Source: Magnolia sinica
Lineage: Eukaryota > Streptophyta > Magnoliopsida > Magnoliales > Magnoliaceae
NCBI RefSeq assembly: GCF_029962835.1
Contig: NC_080577.1
Location: 7,974,501 to 8,038,500 of the forward strand
Length of the DNA: 64,000 nt
Direction of reading: 5' to 3'
Shown here: piece after piece, positions 56,931 to 64,000 of the stretch
Layout: the number at the start of each line of letters is the position of its first letter
Position numbering within the stretch: the stretch's first letter is position 1
Made by a program: the position numbers and the translations under genes
The notes under the pieces: model-generated
Databases searched by the model: none
What the model saw: the letters and a program-made list of their open reading frames with translations, nothing else
Told to the model about the DNA's origin: nothing

Positions 56931-57375
56931 CGATGTGGGTGAGACGCTTACCGTAGCGGCCGACCTCGATGTATGCATTATATATCACGCCGTTTATCTG
57001 TTTCTCCAGCTTATTTTAGTGCATGGTACTGAAAATGAAGTAGAAAATTTTTTTGATCTGACCACACCACAGTTAACAGTGGTTAATGACCATTAGAAGC
57101 CTTTTGTGGGTAACTGATATTATTATTTTTCCTTTTATCCAAAGTCTGTGTGACCTTATCTATCGGTTGGATTGCCAATAAAAATTCCGGTGAATGCTAG
57201 GGAGTTTTTAACGATTGGCTTTCTATGACCATTGTTTACTGTGCTGTGGTTCACTTAAAATTTCAATCCACTTTAAATTTTTATAACAAACCTTAAAATC
57301 AGTTAGAAAAACATGTGGATAGCGTGGCTGTACAATGCACATATCCCCACCTTACGGCTAACGTCGCACCCACGT
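56931..57375. mobile_element. Foldback element, family 1, diverged
   Basis: The ends GATGTGGGTGAGACGCTTAC and, mirrored, CCACGTGGGTGCGACGTTAG pair over about 25 bases. Inner phrases ACCACACCACAGTTAACAG and TGTGCTGTGGTTCACTT are family-like but more decayed than in the neighbour at 56450. Confidence 0.7.
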
Positions 57376-57840
57376 GGTTGGTTGGCAGCCAAGTGGCGCT
57401 TCGATCTACCACCTAACCTTTCCTGGTCTTGCTCAGTAGGAGGGTAGGTTTTTTATACTCTGACAAAGTAGGTTACGTGATGTGTAAGTGCTTACTGTCC
57501 TGTTCATGCACTACTACATTAATACGGTGTAAAACGCATATTATTACATTTTATTTGTAATTTGACGTTGCCTGATCATTTACCGTATTCTTGGGAATCT
57601 CTCCACAACATGGATCGGCCGAAGTGTTTTTCGGTGATATAGTTTCGGGGGAGCCACCTAGATGCATATGTTATATCCCCACTGTTCATCATGGAGTTAG
57701 GCAGATCTAAAGCAGAAATGGACCAACCATACCATAGCTCGGGCGCAGTGCCGATTTCACGCTTGCAGTTGCTTGAGCTCTTGATTTTCTTTATTTTTCG
57801 ATACATGCTCCGAAATGATATTGTAAAATAATTAACAATG
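57376..57840. other. Intergenic sequence
   Basis: No gene is seen. Small repeat-like phrases only. Confidence 0.4.
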
Positions 57841-58054
57841 GGGATATAAGACATTAATAAAATTACAACTAGGTGTATATAACAGAAAAATATACTTTAT
57901 ATTTCCTAAGAAGAGTGAAAGATAAGTAATGTACTATTATTATGATGGGGATATAAGACATTAATAAAATTACAACTAGGTGTATATAACAGAAAAATAT
58001 ACTTATATTTCCTAAGAAGAGTGAAAGATAAGTAATGTATTATTATTATGATAT
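57841..58054. repeat. 107-bp tandem duplication
   Basis: A unit starting GGGATATAAGACATTAATAA and ending in a TATTATTATGAT stretch occurs twice, at 57841-57947 and 57948-58054, nearly identical. Confidence 0.9.
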
Positions 58055-59109
58055 TTTACTTCCAATTATTATAATGATAATAATTATTACTCATTTACTA
58101 CAGATTACAGCACATTATTGTTTTAATAGGAAAACCAAACACAAATTGCACACTTGCCATGGATTACCTCAAACTAAACCAACTAAATTAGGGAAATGAC
58201 TGTCACTAGATTTCAATACAGAGCAATCCTAATCTCTCATTATTGAGCACTTATTTGTTGGAATAGGACCATTGGATGTTTGTAATGATAAATGTCCATC
58301 AATCCCATGCTCTCTAATAATCAAATGAGATTAATTTTGGTTTATAATTCATTTATATTTGGGCTTATAACATAAATAATTTATTTTGAATTACTTAAGG
58401 TCTATTTAAAATGAGGAAAATCCATGTAAATGATGGTAAGCACACCATCGTGAGGTTCACACGATTTGAAAAGAGAATGCCACCCTTGGTATTTCCAAAG
58501 GCTCTTTCAGTGACACCCTATTACCCATCCATAGAAGGCCTCAATATTAAAAAGATAAGTGTTGAAGTACTGGCTCTTATCTCATATTACTATAATGTAA
58601 TTTCGAGCGAACTCTGATTAACCCTATATATTATAAAATTGAATTTAATGCTGATGTTAATTCATGTGCTTTGCAAAATCACGTCCAACAAAGATAAAAT
58701 AATTGAATAAACAATAACTAATAAAACAATCACACACCACATACAAGATATTTAACGTGAAAATTATGGAAAAAAAAAAAAAGTTACACTACCCACCTTA
58801 TTTAATTATATATAAAATTGATTTACACTTGCATGTGTAACACTAGGAAAACCCCAACCCCTTAAAAAAATAATTCCTAAGTTTTTATAGGTGTTTAGAA
58901 CTCTCTCACCCTGCAAACACTTAGAAAAAAATACTGACATTGTATTAAGCCGTAGTTACGATTAAACTAAAATATCATAATTTGTACTAATTTGCATAAC
59001 TTGTTCGGTTGGACTAAATCAAACTAACTGCATATTTCGGTCAAACTGAAAAAGTGAAAATCTTCATAGTGTGCAATTTCAGAATCCACTAAATTTTTGG
59101 TTGAATTAA
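58055..59109. other. AT-rich intergenic sequence
   Basis: No gene is seen. Parts near 58700-59000 may be LTR-like debris linked to the copia remnant that follows. Confidence 0.4.
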
Positions 59110-59640
59110 ACAAGACCTCAGTTGAGTCAAAACATAGCTCTCTACACTAGTAGATTGGCAGAATCCAAGGTATCCTTCATTATGCTAAGTCACCCTAAAG
59201 AACCCTCATACAACCTCTATCTTGAGCGATGTAGACCGCTCTCTGCATTCTTCACATGTAACACGACTTCATCCACACTCATGTACAAGAGTGCTCAATT
59301 TTATCAATTGCTGGAGAAATTGATCAAACTCAAGCAATGCTTGAATTTTTTGTGGTTACCGACTTTGTTAATATGTCTACAACATTTTTGTCCTTGTAAA
59401 TCTTCTGAAAATGAATATCTTCTAAAATAATAAATTTTTATACCTTATCGAGTATTACGTTAATGTGCTTGATTCTTGCGTGATACACCTGATGTATCAA
59501 TATATAAAATTTTGACTATTGCAATGTAACCAAATCACTTCCTACTTTAACTCGAACTCTCTTATTAGACTTTTTAACTATAATATATTTTTTAACGCCT
59601 CTATCATAGTTATGTATTCCTCATCAATTGTAGACAATGT
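59110..59640 (-). mobile_element. Old copia fragment (RNase H end)
   Basis: On the minus strand the phrases EEYITMIEA (near 59620-59590), HARIKHINV (near 59475) and KIYKDKNVVDILTKSVTT (59410-59350) are those of copia RNase H and its tail. No flanking LTR pair was found. It is a heavily broken, old fossil. Confidence 0.6.
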
Positions 59641-61510
59641 TATCATACATGGTAACATAGATCTTTAATATATCAATCTATCTATTAACGTTGTTATACA
59701 CGGTGATAAATGATCGGTGGTTATAGTAATTTAACTGGTGGGATTTTTAGATGGCAGCTCATGAAGCTTGCACTCGAATTAATGGACGACTCGGATTGGT
59801 TGATTGGTTCATCCAATCCAAGTGTCCTGATGTAGCTGAAAGAAAAATGCAGGGCCTCGTTTTTGCGCCTCCATGCCTTTTCTGCACTTACGGTTTACAT
59901 TGGACCGATCAAAACCATCCATTCGGTCTCCAATGGTGAATGGACCTTATTCCAAAATTTTTTAAAAAAATGCTTGGACGATCCTAGCCTTTTAATTGGT
60001 GGCATACAAATGAACATTAAAAAAAACAAAAGTGATTAATGCGTCCCCTTTAGTGGAAAGGGACATTTAGATGGTGCAGATAATCCAACGGTATATATAT
60101 ATAAATTTTATCACGAGGCAAAGAACCCGGGATGCCTGTCTCGGATCATCGCACACATGTGGATCGAGTCGTACTAAATCATCACATCGTTCATTTCCCA
60201 CCGTTCAATTAATGGCTATCAGGTGGACGGTTGAAAATAAAAACGCTAATGAGCCAAATTCAACAGGCAATATCATACGGTTAGGTCGTCATGTGAGTTC
60301 AATTTCAGTTATTATCCGTCCTCAATTAGGCCCGTAATATCTACCGTCCAGATTCCACACTGCCGAGGACGAATCACCGATAAAATAAAAATAAAAATTG
60401 TGGTGAACCTGTTGCAGATTTTCGACCCTTGCCTAGTTTTGTCGGGGAGAAATCAGCACTCGTGAAAAAGGGAAGGACTTATAGAGGTCGAGCACTGTTT
60501 TACTCAAAGATTTCCACTCCTGATGCACCGAGTTTATCCGGCGAAGATGCGTCGAATTCACGAGGAAAAATAAAAATTACTTTAAAAAATTCAAAATAAC
60601 TTTATCATGAAAAATGAGTTTACACCTTTTTAAAGAAGACTAGGAACCTCGGGGAAAAGTTTGGGACTCATACTATAACTGAAACTCTTAAAAGTCACGA
60701 CTTACTGTAAACAATAAATTTCCTATTTACAGTAATTTGTTATTCCTGATAGAGTGCGCATGGTTTTGGCCAAAAATATCAAAAATAGCAAGTGTCCTGT
60801 TCTCCGTAATCATTATATTCTCTTGAGTATTCTAAGCATTTTTCATGTTTGGCACAATCCTGATAAAGATTTATACTAAAACTGAAACTTATTATAAATA
60901 GTAAAATTGAAATTACTAAAACTGAAACTTATTATAAATAGTAAAATTGAAATTAAAATAGAAATTCTGCCACCAATCGGATGGTATTTCACAAATTTGG
61001 TGTGCACAATCCAGCATAAGAAGGGTTGGGAGGCTAAATTAGTTCCTCCAAAATTATATATGGCACGTCCCATTACTTATTGAGGTTTGCGAGAGACACT
61101 CTTTTCAAGTTCTGATGGTACGGATCACCACCGCCTCCAACCAGGCCTTTTCTGGTCCATCTTGGCCATCCGCGACCCGCACTGCATCAAATCGGCACTC
61201 TCCATGCGGTGGGCCCTGCTATCGATGTCTTATCAGCGGGTGTATAAGACAAGACAAGGCAGTTCATATGAAACAATAAGACGTCCAACAATTAGATGGT
61301 TAGGATTTTCCATCCATGGGAGTGGCTTTACAGGATGAGCGGTCCCCATCAAAGCGAGCGGGCGCCGCGTAAATTAAAGGAGTTCTGGCGGAGTATCTCT
61401 TTAGATGATCCGGCAGACTACGGAACCTGTCCTCTAACCAGAGAACCCTCCCGCCAACATCAGGACCGATACCAAGCTTCGAACTCAGAGAGCACGGTTC
61501 ATTTCCCGCC
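59641..61510. other. Intergenic sequence upstream of the last gene
   Basis: No gene. A 40-bp unit starting ACTAAAACTGAAACTTATTA is tandemly doubled at 60874-60913 and 60914-60953. Bases 59940-60370 and 61140-61340 hold phrases of dispersed repeats (GGACGATCCTAGCCTTTTAA, GATGGTTAGGATTTTCCATC). Confidence 0.5.
60874..60953. repeat. 40-bp tandem duplication
   Basis: Two apparently identical copies of a 40-base AT-rich unit, 60874-60913 and 60914-60953. Confidence 0.9.
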
Positions 61511-61518
61511 TCCCCAGC

Positions 61519-61526
61519 TATAAATA
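61519..61526 (+). promoter_or_regulatory. TATA box of the last gene
   Basis: CTATAAATACC is a good plant TATA box. It predicts a transcription start near 61550 and a first exon ending at GAAG/GTGCG (61607). Confidence 0.65.
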
Positions 61527-61544
61527 CCAATGCAGCTTACAGCG

Positions 61545-61607
61545 GAAGCGATGATCTCTTTCGCTGCTTTCATTTCTCCGGGAGCAGAGAAACATATCAA
61601 TTTGAAG
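61545..61607 (+). other. Probable 5' leader exon of the last gene
   Basis: Starts about 30 bases after the TATA box and ends at a GT donor (61608). The next exon starts at 62227 after TTGCTGCAG. An ATG at 61551 opens a small upstream frame that crosses the splice and ends at the TAG at 62323-62325, out of frame with the main start at 62262. It could dampen translation if it lies within the transcript. Confidence 0.45.
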
Positions 61608-62261
61608 GTGCGATTTTCTTCGTCTTCTTCTTCTCTCTCTCTCTCTATCGTTCCCGGTCTCGATCTCGAACGAGAACCCTTCGTTCTCCTTCTGTTTTCA
61701 CTCAAAATCGTCTCGATTCTACCTTTTTACGTGATTATCCCAGTAGATTAGATGAAGATCGTTTGTTTTATGCTGTGTATAATGGAAATCTTCTCCACAT
61801 GGCCTAGTTTTTTTTTTTTTTTTTTAAATCTGATTTGTAGAAATCTGTATTCTTCTCCATTCCAGGCTTGCAGCAGCTGATTGTTGTGGAAAATCTGATT
61901 AGATAGCTGTTGATGAATTTTGTTGATCTCGTTTGTGAAATTGTTCGGTTTACATTCTCACGCAGCTTTTTTTTTTTTTGGTGAGATCGGATGAACTTCG
62001 CACGCCTTTTAGCTTCCTGTGATGGAATTGTGCTCTGTATGGCTTAGATCTGCAATTCAAATAGGAAGAAAGGATCTTTGTATGTTTGACGTTTTAGTGG
62101 TGAATTTTCTCGGAATAGCTGGTTTGGTAACTCTGCAGGGTTATAATTTTAATTGAAATTATAAATTGTATAAAGATTTCCACACCATAATGGGCTCGAT
62201 AATGTGAAAATTTCAAATTGCTGCAGAGAACAAGCTTTCAATCAAGCTGTCCACGAGGCAG

Positions 62262-63880
62262 ATGGCAGAATCACAGAATGGCACTTCTTCAACTGTTGGT
62301 TCGAAAAAGAAAAGTCCTCTGCTAGGTATGGCTTTCTAGTTCCCTTTAGTTCAAGGAATGTCTACTACGTAATGTTTTTCCTTCTGTTGGCCGTGGATAT
62401 CATGGTTCAAGTGAATTGTTAAAGCTAAATAGAGAAGGAGAGAACCTAGAATATTTGTACTTCTTTCACCTAATCTGTCAGTGAATCACTTTTTGTATGC
62501 ATGGAAAACGTGTGGAAGATCTGATCAGATCATCAGGTAGGTCCCACCTTGAATGAGCCGCATCCCAAAATCACACTGATTGGACAATCCTAGCCCTTAG
62601 ATGAGAGTATTTTCTTTTAGGAAAAAAATGACCGTAAAACTCTAGTTTTTTTTTAATTTTTAATTTTAATTTTTTATTTTTTAAAATTTAATTTTTGTTG
62701 CAACCATCTATTTTCATGCCCCAAAGGTCCGTCAATAGTATGGTTAGGTTTGTCAGATGGGTGATGTTTGCAGTGGTATAGTCTACCTAATGGTTGGTTC
62801 AGGAGCTCATGTTTCCCATAGGCATGAAAAAGCAAGTCACTGATAACTTTATACAAGAAAAAGAATATGTTTAGCACCATAGCCTATGGTGCCAACTGCC
62901 ACAGAACTTGGCCAATGGTGGACATGATTTACAGAAGTGAGTTATGCAGAACAGGATGAAGTATTTGAGGTGTTCTCTTTTATATCTTCGTAGTTTCTTC
63001 ACTTGAATCTTAGGCCTTCCCATATTGCAAGATTATTGTGTTACAGTGTTTTATTGAGCATTTGATACTTTCTATGTGAAAAAGATGAAGAAATTGGAGG
63101 GGATTTTCTCAACTCCTGGAAATCAACGACAGTTGGGGAAGGTGCATTGGATTTTAACTGTGAGGCGGTTCCCCAGGGCAGGAAAAATACCTTCAATTTT
63201 GACAAGATGTAAGTGCTCAACAGTTCTCAGTATTTGATTAATTTGGTATTAGGAATGCTTAAGGATCATCTTGAAGATCAGATGAACTGCTTAAGGAAAT
63301 ACCTTTCTCTATGGATGAAATATGCACAAAAAAGGCAGCTTTCATTCCCTGTTTCATCTGCTTGAGGATGAAGGTTTGACCTCAGGTTTTCCCATATTTC
63401 AGTCCACAATTTTTTGGTGCTTGTTCGGTACTTTCAAGCAGCAAATTCCTGGGCTCCTTTGATGATTTTTGCTCTTCCTGTTATTTAACTATCTGTTTAT
63501 TTACTTCTATGATAGGCACTTTATTTGCATCTTAATGTTTATACTATCCATGCTTCAATGTCCAAGATGCATACAGGATAATCAAACTGTACTTAATTAG
63601 GAATTTGAGATATGAATTTCTGGTACTTAATACAACCAAAACAGCATCCTTGATGAATGATGTCAATGATAATGCAATATTCTTTCTCCAGGAATATCGA
63701 TTTTGCACTTGATGGTGATTTTGACAAAATATCATCCTTCAAGATGGACATGTCCGACCTGGATTTCTCCAGCCCACCCAGAAAGGCTGAGAAGCCCAAG
63801 GAAAGATCTGGAAAAGAATCACTCTTAGGGAAAGAGGAACGAAAGCAAGATCGGTTCACCTTCAGTTTTGATTTCAATGA
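62262..63880 (+). CDS. Plant protein resembling uncharacterised At4g18490 family (5' part)
   Basis: Exon pieces 62262-62325, 63085-63208 and 63692-63880 join in frame to about 125 residues, starting MAESQNGTSSTVGSKKKSPL. Acidic and aromatic repeats follow: GGDFLNSWKSTT, NTFNFDKMNIDFALDGDFDK, KMDMSDLDFSSPPRK, and RFTFSFDFNE. From memory this resembles the product of Arabidopsis At4g18490, of unknown function. I have no motif for a catalytic role. The acceptor before exon 2 (GAAAAAG at 63084) lacks a strong pyrimidine tract and is the weakest call. The last exon probably ends at GA/GTAGGT (63880/63881) and the gene runs off the window. Alternatively it stops with the TAG at 63882-63884 (ending FDFNE). 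Confidence 0.6.
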
Positions 63881-64000
63881 GTAGGTGTATCATTATCAAT
63901 CACAGCCATAGATATCTTTATTTCATGCTGGTTTATATGCCGACTGGAATTTCTGTACCAATAACAGAAGCCAATGATTTTTTTAGTGAGTGATTTTTAG

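Noticed and set aside
1-64000. CRISPR array or bacterial operon
   Set aside because: All direct repeats are microsatellites, tandem duplications or LTRs; no regular repeat-spacer pattern exists and the genes are plant genes with introns.

Overview
This is a piece of a flowering-plant nuclear chromosome. The genes have spliced introns with GT-AG borders, there are plant retrotransposons, and one gene (ChlI) encodes a chloroplast protein. A very abundant near-palindromic repeat built on GTGGGCCCACCGTGATG reminds me of magnoliid genomes (Magnoliaceae/Lauraceae type). That taxonomic guess is from memory and is only an inference.

Layout. Bases 1-15000 hold a plus-strand IQD gene (calmodulin-binding IQ67-domain protein, IQD9/IQD10-like). 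It has five coding exons and a probable leader exon. Its introns carry tandem duplications, LINE pieces, small MITEs and a whole-ended but internally short Ty3/gypsy element (6993-11066, target-site duplication CGCTC). A broken Ty1/copia element with both LTRs follows at 16162-21266 (target-site duplication ATATT). Bases 22900-43250 hold three direct tandem copies of a NUDT15-like Nudix hydrolase gene (CoA diphosphatase family). Copies 1 and 3 look intact. Copy 2 has a one-base deletion inside the Nudix box and is probably a pseudogene. Copies 1 and 2 also share upstream and intron sequence, so they are the younger duplicate pair.

Bases 43600-44900 are a nest: an RTE-type LINE end holding a chloroplast trnL-CAA insertion, a hAT-like element and a SINE. 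ChlI (magnesium chelatase ATPase subunit, first committed step of chlorophyll synthesis) lies on the minus strand at 45552-48031. A BAHD acyltransferase gene on the minus strand (50341-55380) has a 3.7 kb intron filled with a hAT-like element, a solo LTR and foldback repeats. From 61500 to the window end is the 5' part of a plus-strand gene that resembles the plant family typified by Arabidopsis At4g18490.

The genes do not form a pathway; they are ordinary single plant genes plus one local gene family. The most distinctive signal not explained by genes is the near-palindromic foldback family, with about a dozen copies between 22 and 57.4 kb. Several copies end in a shared AAGCGGATTG-like terminus. 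I saw no CRISPR array and no clearly novel multi-gene system.
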